From Mesorhizobium metallidurans STM 2683 (GTDB lineage: Bacteria > Pseudomonadota > Alphaproteobacteria > Rhizobiales > Rhizobiaceae): a DNA stretch of 64,000 nucleotides. Numbering within the stretch: the first letter of the stretch is position 1; every line of letters begins with the position of its first letter. The stretch lies in contig NZ_CAUM01000065.1 in NCBI RefSeq assembly GCF_000350085.1, positions 1 to 64,000 of the forward strand, in the 5' to 3' direction. Of this stretch, positions 8,081-16,051 are shown piece by piece. A program made the translations under genes and the position numbers. Below the pieces are notes generated by a model. That model worked only from the letters and a program-made list of their open reading frames with translations, ran no database searches and was not told the DNA's origin.

Positions 8081-8521
8081 ATGACCGACTACATCGACAA
8101 CCCGAACAAGTACCAGACCGATCAGACCGCCCTTGGTCAGGCCATGATACGGGCTCAGGTTGCACAGGCCGAAGCTGACAGGGCCAAGCAGGACGCACTT
8201 GCTGTTGAGGCGAAAGAGCGAGCCCAGAAGGAAGAGATCGATCGCGCGGTCGAGCTTTCTGTTAGGAACAATCCCCAGCTTCAGGCCGAGCGTATGGGCA
8301 TCACCACCAATCGCGTGATCACATCGCAGAGCGCCGGGGTGATCCCGCCCATGGCAGAGGTCGAGAAGACCACGGTCAGGGTTCTCGGCGGCATTGAGGT
8401 CTCGTATCAGCAGGCCAAGGACATGGCCGAGGTCGGGCAGATCACGCAGGCCGAGTTCAACAAGGCCGTGGTCGACGGGCTGGCTGCCCGTGGCTACGCC
8501 GCGCCGAAGTCTTTCAGATAA
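8081..8521 (+). CDS. Unrecognised island protein with charged helical N-terminus
   Basis: A 146-residue protein of unknown family. Residues ~20-65 are rich in Ala, Lys, Glu and Gln (QVAQAEADRAKQDALAVEAKERAQKEEIDRAVEL), predicting a long helix or coiled coil. The C-terminal half is compact (GIEVSYQQAKDMAEVGQITQAEFNKAVVDGL). AAGGA lies upstream of the ATG. It resembles small phage structural or accessory proteins in composition only. The next reading frame begins 29 bp downstream in the -1 frame and is open back into this gene. Confidence 0.65.
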   Translation: MTDYIDNPNKYQTDQTALGQAMIRAQVAQAEADRAKQDALAVEAKERAQKEEIDRAVELSVRNNPQLQAERMGITTNRVITSQSAGVIPPMAEVEKTTVRVLGGIEVSYQQAKDMAEVGQITQAEFNKAVVDGLAARGYAAPKSFR

Positions 8522-8550
8522 CCACGGAGGCCGAGAGTGACGAAGGGGCT

Positions 8551-8991
8551 TTGGCCCCTGAGTTGCCTGCCGTGGATGACAAGGTAGACGACGTTGAGGA
8601 GCTGACCGATGAAGAGAAGGAAGAGAAGCAGCATGCCGAGTTTGTGCGCATGGCCGACCAGAGCCTTGACCGCTTCAGGGACACTCACAGCGAGCCCCAA
8701 CAGCAGTTCATTGTTGACGCCTACGTGGCGACTGGAGAAATCCTTACTGGCGAAGCCTACGGGATTGATCCTGTGGAGGCGGCTGTGGTCGAGACTGCAT
8801 TCAGCCAGCACCTCGACCGCAACGTTCTGCGGCAGCATGGGCTGAACCTTCAGACCTACTTCGAGCATGTCGACGAGGCCGACTACCCCGCGCTCCGCAG
8901 GGCTGCGGCCAAGGGCGAATGGCACGTCTTTCAGAGGCATGCTCAGGCCATAGCAGCCGCTCGCAAGGACGGTTCGGCCTACAGCGACTAA
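8551..8991 (+). CDS. Unrecognised acidic island protein, start uncertain
   Basis: A ~146-residue acidic protein (DDKVDDVEELTDEEKEEKQ near the N-terminus, then VRMADQSLDRFRDTHSEPQQQFIVDAYVATGEI). Family unknown. The only in-frame start is a TTG at 8551 with a poorly spaced ribosome site. A perfect GGAGG (8526-8530) sits 6 bases before a GTG at 8537, but that GTG is one base out of frame. One extra G in the GGGG run (8545-8548) would join them and give an N-terminus MTKGALAPEL. Either a single-base indel, slippage, or a weak TTG start is involved. Confidence 0.6.
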   Translation: MAPELPAVDDKVDDVEELTDEEKEEKQHAEFVRMADQSLDRFRDTHSEPQQQFIVDAYVATGEILTGEAYGIDPVEAAVVETAFSQHLDRNVLRQHGLNLQTYFEHVDEADYPALRRAAAKGEWHVFQRHAQAIAAARKDGSAYSD

Positions 8992-9000
8992 CCCCTTCCT

Positions 9001-9037
9001 GCTCCCGATGCATCGCCCCAAGAGGTGCGTCGGGAGC
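9001..9037 (+). terminator. Strong hairpin at the end of the island gene run
   Basis: GCTCCCGATGCA pairs with TGCGTCGGGAGC over 12 bp with one G-T pair and a 13-base loop. It begins 9 bp after the last gene of the co-directional run. The lipoprotein gene on the other strand ends 9 bp beyond, so the hairpin may stop transcription from both sides. Confidence 0.65.
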
Positions 9038-9045
9038 AGGGCCTT

Positions 9046-9291
9046 TCATTGCACGAACCCCTGTTCCGCCATGCAGGCTTTGAAGGTGCTGTTCGCTGCC
9101 ATCGCCCCGGCAATCCAGAGCCGTCCCGCCATCACCTGCGTTTCGCCTGCGCGACCATTGCAAATTGCCTTGGCCCTCTCGAAACGGCTGTCTTTTGTTG
9201 TGGCCTGAACCTCACGCCACTGCCCTGACGACGTCGTATTGTTGCACCCGACAAGCGCCAAGCCGAGCGCGGCTATGAACATGGAACGCAT
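9046..9291 (-). CDS. Small predicted lipoprotein
   Basis: An 81-residue protein with a lipoprotein signal: basic start, hydrophobic stretch MFIAALGLALVG, and a lipobox ending in Cys (LVGC). The mature part of ~65 residues has two further Cys (AKAICNGRAGE and FKACMAEQGF), possibly a disulfide. GAGGGA lies upstream of the ATG at 9291. It runs against the other island genes. Small lipoproteins in phage-like elements sometimes alter surface receptors or exclude superinfection; that is only a possibility here. Confidence 0.7.
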   Translation of the reverse strand: MRSMFIAALGLALVGCNNTTSSGQWREVQATTKDSRFERAKAICNGRAGETQVMAGRLWIAGAMAANSTFKACMAEQGFVQ

Positions 9292-9481
9292 CAATCCCTC
9301 CCGGTTTGGCGCAGAATGCTGGAAGTTGAAAACGAGGGCAATAGATCGACCCGCTCGCGGGATGGTTCCGCCAAGGGAACAGTTCCTCTAACACATTGAA
9401 TTTATTTGATTTGACGGATTGTCGTGCGGTCTTCTACCCCACTGGGGCCGCGATGACGCGGTCACAATAGGAGCGGGACCA

Positions 9482-9661
9482 ATGAGCATCAACTACAGCA
9501 CCCTTGAAGCCGACGTGGCCGAGTGGATGAAGGGCCACATTGAGCGCGTCAAGGAATACTGTGGCGAGGGTGAAGCCTACGCCGAGGCGGTGAGGTTGCT
9601 TGAGGATGACCCGTGGCAGGCCCTGCAGTGGTACGTCGAGGACGTGAGGAAGGCCGCTTGA
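9482..9661 (+). CDS. Small hypothetical protein
   Basis: A 59-residue acidic protein (SINYSTLEADVAEWMKGHIERVKEYCGEGEAYAEAVRLLEDDPWQALQWYVEDVRKAA), probably helical. AGGAGCGGG lies upstream of the ATG. It is the last gene before the right end of the element, a place often used for excisionase genes. It lacks an obvious winged-helix motif, so that role is not claimed. Confidence 0.5.
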   Translation: MSINYSTLEADVAEWMKGHIERVKEYCGEGEAYAEAVRLLEDDPWQALQWYVEDVRKAA

Positions 9662-9675
9662 GGAATGATGCCAGA

Positions 9676-9698
9676 TTGGTCTAAGTTATTGGTCTAAG
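9676..9698 (+). promoter_or_regulatory. Paired TTGGTCTAAG motifs (candidate integrase arm sites, right)
   Basis: TTGGTCTAAG occurs at 9676-9685 and 9689-9698 with a 13-bp period, matching the pair at 2264-2286 in orientation and spacing. It lies 60 bp inside attR. A 6-bp inverted repeat ACAGAA/TTCTGT (9736-9756) stands between it and the att core. Confidence 0.65.
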
Positions 9699-9757
9699 CC
9701 GCCAGCAGCCGATCGGCCAAGACACTGATTTTGCTACAGAAATTCAGCTATTCTGTG

Positions 9758-9779
9758 GAATGGCGGAGAGAGCGGGATT
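9758..9779. repeat. attR: right direct repeat overlapping tRNA-Ser 3' end
   Basis: Identical over 22 bp to 2180-2201. It covers the CCA, the acceptor-stem 3' strand and part of the T-arm of the tRNA on the minus strand, so integration leaves the tRNA intact. Confidence 0.93.
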
Positions 9780-9850
9780 CGAACCCGCGTTACGGTCTCC
9801 CGTAAACACACTTTCCAGGCGTGCGCCTTCAACCACTCGGCCACCTCTCC
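9761..9850 (-). tRNA. serT: tRNA-Ser (anticodon GGA)
   Basis: A 90-nt tRNA on the minus strand. The acceptor stem pairs GGAGAGG with TCTCTCC, and CCA is encoded. The D-arm region reads GCCGAGTGG, the anticodon loop CTGGAAA gives GGA (plus-strand bases 9814-9816), a long variable arm typical of tRNA-Ser is present, and the T-arm carries GGTTCGAATCC. It reads serine UCC/UCU codons. It is the integration target of the adjacent element. The specific gene symbol is by analogy only. Confidence 0.96.
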
Positions 9851-10285
9851 GTCTTGGCATGTCGCACGGCCGGTTTCGCCGCGCGGGTTGGGGAACATGC
9901 AACTCCCCTGGAAATCCGGTCCGGAATCTCCGCACCGTGGGCGCCGTCAACCAGCGGCATGCCCTTGGCGCCCAAGCCGTCAAAGCAACAGGCGCGGGGC
10001 TCATCTAGTCGATCCGGCGTCGAATGCCAAGCCATAACGGCGCTCTATTCGCTTTGCCGGGCAAAGGTGGTTTTGTCACGCCGCCGAGGCAGCGCCAGCG
10101 ATGCGCAATAGGGCCAGCCGATCGATGACGCTGATTGATCAGAAGCTTCAATTTCGCGTGTCGCGATTGCGAACAAGGCGTGCGCGCACTATCTCTCAAT
10201 CCGAAACAGACAAATCTGGCCGAAACAGACAAATCTGGCCGAAACAGACAAATCTGGCAAAAGTCCCTGGGGAGGGAAGGTCTGG
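9851..10285. other. Intergenic region upstream of a small membrane-protein gene
   Basis: A 435-bp stretch holding the tRNA-Ser promoter on the minus strand and a tandem repeat near its right end. No reading frame here has convincing composition or a ribosome site, and nothing else is recognised. Confidence 0.5.
10201..10257 (+). repeat. Perfect 3 x 19-bp tandem repeat
   Basis: Three exact head-to-tail copies of CCGAAACAGACAAATCTGG at 10201, 10220 and 10239. The array ends 28 bp before the ATG of the next gene, in its leader or promoter. Perfect identity points to recent expansion by slippage or to selected binding sites. Confidence 0.92.
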
Positions 10286-10609
10286 ATGCTCCGCTTTCTT
10301 TTCCGTCTCGCGGCGATGGTGGCGCTTTCGGTTTCCGTCATCATGGCAGTGCTCGATACAACGCGGTCGGTGGCGGCCTCCGCACTGGTGCTGACCCCGC
10401 TCAATACGAGTTGGCTCGCCGTCTCGCCCGATACGCGAAGCGCCTTCGAAAGCTTTGTCCGCGACAAGGCCGGGTCGCTGCTGTGGGACGGCGTCATCGG
10501 CTGGGTGCTCAATCAGCCAGGCTTTGCGGTGTTCGCGGTGCTTGCGCTCATTCTTTATATGATCGGCCACAGGCGGGAGCGGCCGACCGGGCGGTTTGCC
10601 CCGACATGA
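10286..10609 (+). CDS. Hypothetical two-helix inner membrane protein
   Basis: A 107-residue protein with an N-terminal hydrophobic helix ([20 protein letters not shown]), a periplasmic middle part ([33 protein letters not shown]), and a second helix ([15 protein letters not shown]) followed by a basic tail. This gives a two-pass topology. GGAGGGAAGG precedes the ATG. It lies 67 bp before msrA, so the two may be cotranscribed. Function unknown. Confidence 0.72.
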   Translation: MLRFLFRLAAMVALSVSVIMAVLDTTRSVAASALVLTPLNTSWLAVSPDTRSAFESFVRDKAGSLLWDGVIGWVLNQPGFAVFAVLALILYMIGHRRERPTGRFAPT

Positions 10610-10676
10610 CGTTGATGACCTTCTGGGCGTCCCTAAGCGAAGAGAAATCCCAAATAAGAGAAAGGGAGACTGCTTA

Positions 10677-11342
10677 ATGTTTTTTCTCAGCGACGTGCTG
10701 AACAAGAAGCTCAATCTGCCGAAGGCTGCCGAGGCGCTGCCGGGCCGCGCCAAGGCGATCCCGACGGCATCCAAGCACTTTGTCTCGAAAAGACCGCTCA
10801 AGGGGCCTTATCCCGAAGGGCTGGAGACGGCGCTGTTCGGGCTGGGCTGCTTCTGGGGCGCCGAGCGCATGTTCTGGCAGGTCGAGGGCGTATGGGTCAC
10901 TGCGGTCGGTTATGCCGGCGGCGTCACCCCGAACCCGACCTATCAGGAAACCTGCACCGGCCTCACCGGCCATGCCGAGGTTGTGCTGGTCGTCTACGAC
11001 CCGAAGATCGTGCCCTATGCCGAACTGCTGAAGTTGTTCTGGGAGAGCCACGACCCGACGCAAGGCATGCGCCAGGGCAATGATGTCGGCACCACCTACC
11101 GTTCGGCGATCTACACCTTTGGCGACGCGCAATACCAGGCGGCTATCGCCTCGCGCGACGCCTACGAGGCCTCGTTGCGCGGCGCCGGCCGCGGCAAGAT
11201 CACCACCGAGATCGCGCCGGCACCCGAGTTCTACTTCGCCGAGGAGGATCACCAGCAATATCTGGCGAAGAATCCCTACGGCTATTGCAACCTGCAGGGC
11301 ACCGGCGTCACTTGTGCCATCCCGGCTGCTGTCTCCGCCTGA
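10677..11342 (+). CDS. msrA: Peptide-methionine (S)-S-oxide reductase
   Basis: A 221-residue MsrA, which reduces methionine S-sulfoxide in proteins with thioredoxin as electron donor. The signature GCFWGAER puts the catalytic Cys at residue 58; GYAGG, SHDPTQ and YRSAIY follow as in the family. C-terminal Cys residues (GYCNLQG and GVTC) are candidate resolving residues. The ATG at 10677 follows GAAAGGGAGA and gives the usual length with the ~50-residue N-terminal extension seen in longer MsrA forms. Confidence 0.95.
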   Translation: MFFLSDVLNKKLNLPKAAEALPGRAKAIPTASKHFVSKRPLKGPYPEGLETALFGLGCFWGAERMFWQVEGVWVTAVGYAGGVTPNPTYQETCTGLTGHAEVVLVVYDPKIVPYAELLKLFWESHDPTQGMRQGNDVGTTYRSAIYTFGDAQYQAAIASRDAYEASLRGAGRGKITTEIAPAPEFYFAEEDHQQYLAKNPYGYCNLQGTGVTCAIPAAVSA

Positions 11343-11387
11343 TGGCCTTGGCGAAAGCCTGAGTCCTTTGGCGAATGGAATTTTGTC

Positions 11388-11416
11388 GTGGCGCCGATGT
11401 GCGGCGCCACGCTTTT
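11388..11416 (+). terminator. Rho-independent terminator after msrA
   Basis: GTGGCGCC (11388-11395) pairs with GGCGCCAC (11403-11410) and is followed by GCTTTT. It lies 46 bp after the msrA stop and is framed by a wider GGAATTTTG/CAAAATTCC inverted repeat. Confidence 0.75.
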
Positions 11417-11573
11417 CCAAGAGGTCAAAATTCCACGTGAATTTTGTTTCGGGCCGTGCCAGATTGGCCCCAAGCGGGAGGAAGACACTCCTGCCTGATG
11501 CCGCATGCCTGCCGGAGAACCGGGCAGGCAGGCGGTGCGTAACGGAAAAAATAACCGACAGGGTGTGGATCAC

Positions 11574-12563
11574 ATGAAACGTATCGTTCTCGGCCTCCTG
11601 GCCGCAGCTGCAATGGTTCTTCCGGCCTTCGCCGCGGACATCCAGCCCGCGATTCTCTACGATCTGGGCGGCAAGTTCGACAAGTCGTTCAACGAGGCGT
11701 CCTACAACGGCGCCGAAAAGTTCAAGACCGAGACCGGCATCCCCTATGTGGAATTCGAGGTCTCCAACGCCACCCAGCGCGAGCAGGCGCTGCGCCGTTT
11801 CGCCGAGGATGGCCGCAATCCGATCGTCATGGCGGGCTTTTCCTGGTCGGATGCGCTGGACAAGATCGCCACCGAGTTTCCCGAGACCAAATTCGCCATT
11901 ATCGACATGGTCGTCGACAAGCCCAATGTCCGCTCCCTCGTCTACAAGGAGCAGGAAGGCTCCTATCTCGTCGGCGTGATGGCGGCGATGGCTTCCAAGT
12001 CGAAGAAGGTCGGTTTCATCGGCGGCATGGACATTCCGCTGATCCGCAGGTTCGGCTGCGGCTTTGTCGGCGGCGCCAAGGCGGCAGGTGCTACCGAAGT
12101 CTTCCAGAACATGACCGGCGACACGCCGGCGGCCTGGAACGATCCGGCCAAGGGCGGCGAAATCGCCAAGACGCAGATCGACCAGGGCGCCGATGTGGTC
12201 TACGCGGCGGCAGGCGGCACCGGGGTCGGCGTGCTGCAGGCGGCGGCGGATGCCGGCAAGCTCGGCATCGGCGTCGATTCCAACCAGAACGGCCTGCAGC
12301 CGGGCAAGGTGCTGACCTCGATGGTCAAGCGCGTCGACGTTGCCGTCTACAGCACCTTCATGGACGCCAAGGACGGCAAGTTCACCGCCGGCATCAACGA
12401 TCTAGGCCTCAAGGAAGGCGGCGTCGACTACGCCATGGACGACAACAACAAGGCGCTTGTCGACGATGCGATGAAGGCTGCGGTCGAAAAGGCCAAGGCC
12501 GACATCATCGCCGGCACCATCAAGGTGCACGACTACATGTCGGACAACGCCTGCCCGTATTGA
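11574..12563 (+). CDS. BMP-family nucleoside-binding protein of an ABC importer
   Basis: A 329-residue periplasmic protein. A signal peptide (MKRIVLGLLAAAAMVLPAFAA) is followed by the BMP/PnrA fold: ILYDLGGKFDKSFNEASYNGAEKF near the start, then GGMDIPLIRRFGCGFVGGAKA and GVDSNQNGLQPGKVLTSMVKR. The BMP family binds purine nucleosides. The ABC ATPase and two permeases start 0.8 kb downstream and are followed by nucleoside-catabolic enzymes, which supports nucleoside uptake. A terminator directly after this gene suggests it is expressed separately and at higher level. The signal lacks a clear lipobox Cys, so it is soluble. Confidence 0.9.
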   Translation: MKRIVLGLLAAAAMVLPAFAADIQPAILYDLGGKFDKSFNEASYNGAEKFKTETGIPYVEFEVSNATQREQALRRFAEDGRNPIVMAGFSWSDALDKIATEFPETKFAIIDMVVDKPNVRSLVYKEQEGSYLVGVMAAMASKSKKVGFIGGMDIPLIRRFGCGFVGGAKAAGATEVFQNMTGDTPAAWNDPAKGGEIAKTQIDQGADVVYAAAGGTGVGVLQAAADAGKLGIGVDSNQNGLQPGKVLTSMVKRVDVAVYSTFMDAKDGKFTAGINDLGLKEGGVDYAMDDNNKALVDDAMKAAVEKAKADIIAGTIKVHDYMSDNACPY

Positions 12564-12590
12564 TCGACCGACACCGTCGATCCGATCGAA

Positions 12591-12617
12591 GCCGCCGGGT
12601 GAAAACCCGGCGGTTTT
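12591..12617 (+). terminator. Rho-independent terminator after the BMP-family gene
   Basis: A perfect 9-bp stem CCGCCGGGT/ACCCGGCGG with a GAAA loop is followed by TTTTGCTTT. It lies 28 bp past the stop codon. Confidence 0.9.
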
Positions 12618-12657
12618 GCTTTGTGGCAGCCTTCGAACGCCGCTGCCTGACTTCATC

Positions 12658-12849
12658 TCAGGGCAGTGCCCCCGACCATACCCCCGCCACATAGCCCAGC
12701 GCGAAGGCTGCAATCAGCCCCATGGCGATGACAAATCCACGCCGGCCGCCTGATGTGTGCAGGCCGATGCCTTGGGGCGGCTGCCGCAAGCTGTCGATCA
12801 CCGGCGGTTTCGCCTTGTCGTGGCCGATGCGGCCATTCTCATCGTCCAT
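12658..12849 (-). CDS. Hypothetical single-pass membrane protein
   Basis: A 63-residue protein with a hydrophilic N-terminus (MDDENGRIGHDKAKPPVIDSLRQPPQGIGLHTSGGRR) and one C-terminal membrane helix (GFVIAMGLIAAFALGYVAGVWSG). It probably has the N-terminus in the cytoplasm. It lies 15 bp downstream of slyX on the same strand, so cotranscription is likely. Function unknown. Confidence 0.68.
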   Translation of the reverse strand: MDDENGRIGHDKAKPPVIDSLRQPPQGIGLHTSGGRRGFVIAMGLIAAFALGYVAGVWSGALP

Positions 12850-12864
12850 GGCCTTGCTCCTCCT

Positions 12865-13074
12865 CTACCAATGCGGCGGCTTGGTCACCGGCACGTCGGG
12901 AGCGGCCTGTTCCTCCAGCGCCAGGAAGCGGTCGGTCAGCGCATCGAGCTTGCGCTGCATGCGCTCGATCACCTTCCACTGCTCGGCGATCTGGCCGGAC
13001 AGTTCCTCGATGGTCTTCTCCTGCTCGGCGGCGCGGATCTCCAGCGTCGTCAGCCGGTCGGCGGGCATGATCAT
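12865..13074 (-). CDS. slyX: SlyX family protein
   Basis: A 69-residue coiled-coil protein. It shows the SlyX pattern: an N-terminal heptad region (LTTLEIRAAEQEKTIEELSGQIAEQWKVIERMQRKLDALTDRFLAL) and a Pro-rich end closing in PPHW, close to the family's typical PPHY terminus. Cellular role is poorly known. ATGs at 13074 and 13068 are both possible starts. Confidence 0.88.
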   Translation of the reverse strand: MIMPADRLTTLEIRAAEQEKTIEELSGQIAEQWKVIERMQRKLDALTDRFLALEEQAAPDVPVTKPPHW

Positions 13075-13130
13075 TCGAAAATCCTCGGATCTTGGCTACG
13101 CAGCCCAAAGTGATGCGGAAGTCAACATTA

Positions 13131-13232
13131 GCGCGACGTGCGTCCGCTTGGACGCACAAAGTACGCTCTAACGCTTGCAATCGTCGCATCGTGCTTTCCG
13201 AAAATCGAATCCGATTTTCGGGCCGATGCTAT
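13131..13232 (+). repeat. Rhizobial two-hairpin intergenic repeat, copy A
   Basis: About 100 bp. The first hairpin has arms GTGCG/CGCAC inside GAGCG-like ends; the second is CCGAAAATCG/CGATTTTCGG. It is closely similar to 58887-58990 and recognisable inverted at 31386-31485 and, in part, at 32486-32530. It lies upstream of the ABC ATPase gene within a 307-bp gap that holds nothing else recognised. Confidence 0.8.
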
Positions 13233-13381
13233 AGCGAATGTGAAGGCTGCGGCCACGTTCGAAATTGACAAGCGCGCCGGGATTTGTCGAGAGTGGATGC
13301 CGTTCCGGCCAATTGGCACAGGCGGGGCGTCATGCTAGGCGTTTTGACCAAGCGATAAAAAATAAGAGTGGGACTGGCTGC

Positions 13382-14914
13382 ATGGCGCAAGCCGCAATCG
13401 AGCTGATCGGCATCAACAAGAGTTTTGGCGCCGTTCGCGCCAACCGCGACATCAATCTGGAGATCGCGCGCGGCACCATCCATGGCATTGTCGGCGAGAA
13501 CGGCGCCGGCAAGTCGACGCTGATGTCGATCCTCTATGGCTTCTACCAGGCCGACAGCGGCGAAATCCGCGTCGGCGGCAAGCCTGCCTCGATCAAGACG
13601 CCCAATGACGCCATCGCGCTGGGCATCGGCATGGTGCATCAGCACTTCATGCTGGTCGACAATTTCTCGGTGCTGGAAAACGTCATCCTCGGCGCCGAGA
13701 GCGATGCGCTCTTGAAGAAGAGCATCGCCAAGGCGCGCTCCGAACTGGAGCGGCTCGAGCGCGAATATGGGCTGGAGGTCGATCCCGATGCAATCATCGA
13801 GGAATTGCCGGTCGGCCTGCAGCAGCGCGTCGAGATCCTGAAGGCGCTCTATCGCGGCGCCGAGATCCTGATCCTCGACGAGCCGACGGGCGTGCTGACG
13901 CCGGCCGAGGCCGACCATCTGTTCCGCATCCTCAAGCAGTTGAAGGAGCAGGGCAAGACGATTGTGCTGATCACCCACAAGCTGCGCGAGATCATGGCGA
14001 TCACCGACACCGTCTCGGTCATGCGCCAGGGCACGATGGTGGCGACCAGGGAGACCAGGAAGACCACGGTCGAGGAACTGGCCGAGCTGATGGTCGGGCG
14101 GCGCGTGCTTCTGCGGGTCGAGAAGGGCGAGGCGGAAGCCGGCGGCGTCAAGCTCGCGGTCAAGAACCTGACGGTGAAGGACCAGCGCGGCGTCACCATG
14201 GTCGACGATATCTCCTTCGACCTGCGTGCCGGCGAGATCGTCGGCATCGCCGGCGTCGCCGGCAACGGGCAGTCCGAACTGCTCGAGGCGATCTCCGGCA
14301 TCAGGCACGCCGTGTCCGGCTCGGTCATGCTCGAAGGCAAGCCGATCGACCTCACCGGGGCCGCCGATCCCGGCGAGTTGCGTGACCGCGGGCTGGCCCA
14401 TGTGCCGGAGGATCGCCACCATGTCGGCCTGGTGCTGGCCTTCGAGGAGAACGAGAATTCGATCCTCGGCTATCACGACGACGAACGCTATCTGAAGGGG
14501 CCGTTCCTCGACATCGATGCCATTCGAAACGACGCCAGGGACAAGATCACCAAATACGACATCCGCCCGGCCGACTGCCGGCTGAAGACCGCCAATTTTT
14601 CCGGCGGCAACCAGCAGAAGATCGTGCTGGCGCGGGAGATGGAGCAGCATCCGGGCGTGCTGATCGTCGGCCAGCCGACGCGCGGCGTCGATGTCGGCGC
14701 CATCGAATTCATCCACAAGCGGCTGATCGCCATGCGCGACCAGGGCAAGGCGGTGCTGGTGGTCTCGGTCGAGCTCGACGAGATTCGCTCGCTCTCCGAC
14801 CGCATCCTGGTGATGTTCGCCGGCCGTATCGTCGGCGAGCGCGGCCCCGAGGCGAGCGAAGGCGAACTCGGCCTGCTGATGGCCGGCGTCGAGCAGCGGG
14901 AGGCCGCGGAATGA
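13382..14914 (+). CDS. Nucleoside ABC importer, double ATP-binding protein
   Basis: A 510-residue cytoplasmic ATPase with two ABC domains, as in sugar and BMP-nucleoside importers. The first has Walker A GENGAGKST, a degenerate signature ELPVGLQQR and Walker B ILILDEPTGVL. The second has GVAGNGQSE, the signature FSGGNQQK and VLIVGQPTRGVD. Such pairs have one degenerate ATP site. Its stop overlaps the next gene's ATG (ATGA), showing translational coupling to the two permeases. Confidence 0.93.
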   Translation: MAQAAIELIGINKSFGAVRANRDINLEIARGTIHGIVGENGAGKSTLMSILYGFYQADSGEIRVGGKPASIKTPNDAIALGIGMVHQHFMLVDNFSVLENVILGAESDALLKKSIAKARSELERLEREYGLEVDPDAIIEELPVGLQQRVEILKALYRGAEILILDEPTGVLTPAEADHLFRILKQLKEQGKTIVLITHKLREIMAITDTVSVMRQGTMVATRETRKTTVEELAELMVGRRVLLRVEKGEAEAGGVKLAVKNLTVKDQRGVTMVDDISFDLRAGEIVGIAGVAGNGQSELLEAISGIRHAVSGSVMLEGKPIDLTGAADPGELRDRGLAHVPEDRHHVGLVLAFEENENSILGYHDDERYLKGPFLDIDAIRNDARDKITKYDIRPADCRLKTANFSGGNQQKIVLAREMEQHPGVLIVGQPTRGVDVGAIEFIHKRLIAMRDQGKAVLVVSVELDEIRSLSDRILVMFAGRIVGERGPEASEGELGLLMAGVEQREAAE

Positions 14915-16050
14915 GCACGCCTTACGCCAAGCTGCCGGCCTGGGCCGATTACGGGTTGATCCCGCTGATCAATCTCGCCGTCGCCTTTATCGTCGCCGGT
15001 TTCGTCGTCATGCTCGTCGGCGAGAATCCGTTCCGCGCGGCCGTCATCCTGGTCGAAGGCGCCTTCGGCAAGGGGACGGGTATCGCGTTCACGCTTTTCT
15101 ATGCCACCACCTTCATCTTCAGCGGGCTTTCGGTGGCGGTGGCGGCGCATTGCGGCCTGTTCAACATCGGTGGCGAGGGCCAGGGCTATATTGCCGGTCT
15201 CGGCATCGGCATCGTCAGCCTCGCCTTCGACAGCGTGCTGCCGTGGTGGCTGACTTTCCCCATCGCAATCATCGCCGCCGCGGCGATGGGCGCGCTGTGG
15301 GCGCTGATCCCGGCCTATCTGCAGGCCAAGCGCGGCTCGCACATCGTCATCACCACGATCATGTTCAATTTCATCGCCGCCAGCGTCATGGTCTATGCGC
15401 TGGTCGGGTTCCTGAAGCCGCCCAGCTCGATGGCGCCGCAGACGCGCACCTTCCTCGACGGCGCGCAGTTGCCGAAGCTCAACTGGGTCATCGAACTGTT
15501 CGGCGCCAAGATTCGCTCGGCGCCGCTCAACATCAGCTTCCTGCTGGCGCTGGTCATGGCCTTCCTGGTCTGGCTGCTGATCTGGCGCACCAGGCTCGGC
15601 TACGAAATGCGCACCTATGGCCACAGCCCGAAAGCGGCCCGCTATGCCGGCATTTCGGAAACCCGCATCATCATCATCGCCATGATGATCTCGGGCGCGC
15701 TGGCCGGCATGATGGCGCTCAATCCGACGATGGGCGACCAGCACAATGTCGCGCTCGATTTCGTCTCGGGCGCCGGCTTCGTCGGCATCGCGGTGGCGCT
15801 GATGGGGCGCCTGCATCCGGTCGGCATCGTGCTCGCCGCCATCCTGTTCGGCATGCTCTACCAGGGCGGCGCCGAGCTCGCCTTCGAAATGCCGGCTATT
15901 TCCCGCGACATGATCGTCATCATCCAAGGCCTGGTCATCCTGTTCGCCGGCGCGCTCGAGCACATGTTCCGCCCTTACGTCCAGGCGCTGTTCGCCTCCA
16001 TCAGCCCGAGAACGGTCGGCATGGAAGCGGCCAAGGGGAAGGGTGCCTGA
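14911..16050 (+). CDS. Nucleoside ABC importer permease 1
   Basis: A 379-residue inner-membrane permease of the BPD_transp_2 type (branched-chain amino acid, ribose and nucleoside importers). About 9-10 hydrophobic helices are seen. GLFNIGGEGQGYIAGLG in the first third matches the family motif. IRLGYEMR-like text (TRLGYEMRTYGHSPKAARYAGIS) marks the cytoplasmic loop that contacts the ATPase. The start overlaps the ATPase stop by 4 bases. Confidence 0.92.
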   Translation: MSTPYAKLPAWADYGLIPLINLAVAFIVAGFVVMLVGENPFRAAVILVEGAFGKGTGIAFTLFYATTFIFSGLSVAVAAHCGLFNIGGEGQGYIAGLGIGIVSLAFDSVLPWWLTFPIAIIAAAAMGALWALIPAYLQAKRGSHIVITTIMFNFIAASVMVYALVGFLKPPSSMAPQTRTFLDGAQLPKLNWVIELFGAKIRSAPLNISFLLALVMAFLVWLLIWRTRLGYEMRTYGHSPKAARYAGISETRIIIIAMMISGALAGMMALNPTMGDQHNVALDFVSGAGFVGIAVALMGRLHPVGIVLAAILFGMLYQGGAELAFEMPAISRDMIVIIQGLVILFAGALEHMFRPYVQALFASISPRTVGMEAAKGKGA

Positions 16051-16051
16051 G

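Noticed and set aside
10135..10677. Open frame across the tandem 19-bp repeats
   Set aside because: It overlaps the better-supported membrane-protein gene in another frame and lacks a natural sequence.
13229..14716. Long open frame (495 codons) on the minus strand
   Set aside because: It is antisense to the ABC ATPase gene, whose motifs are intact, and its product is low-complexity Arg/Asp/Gly-rich with no family match. A GC-rich coding shadow.
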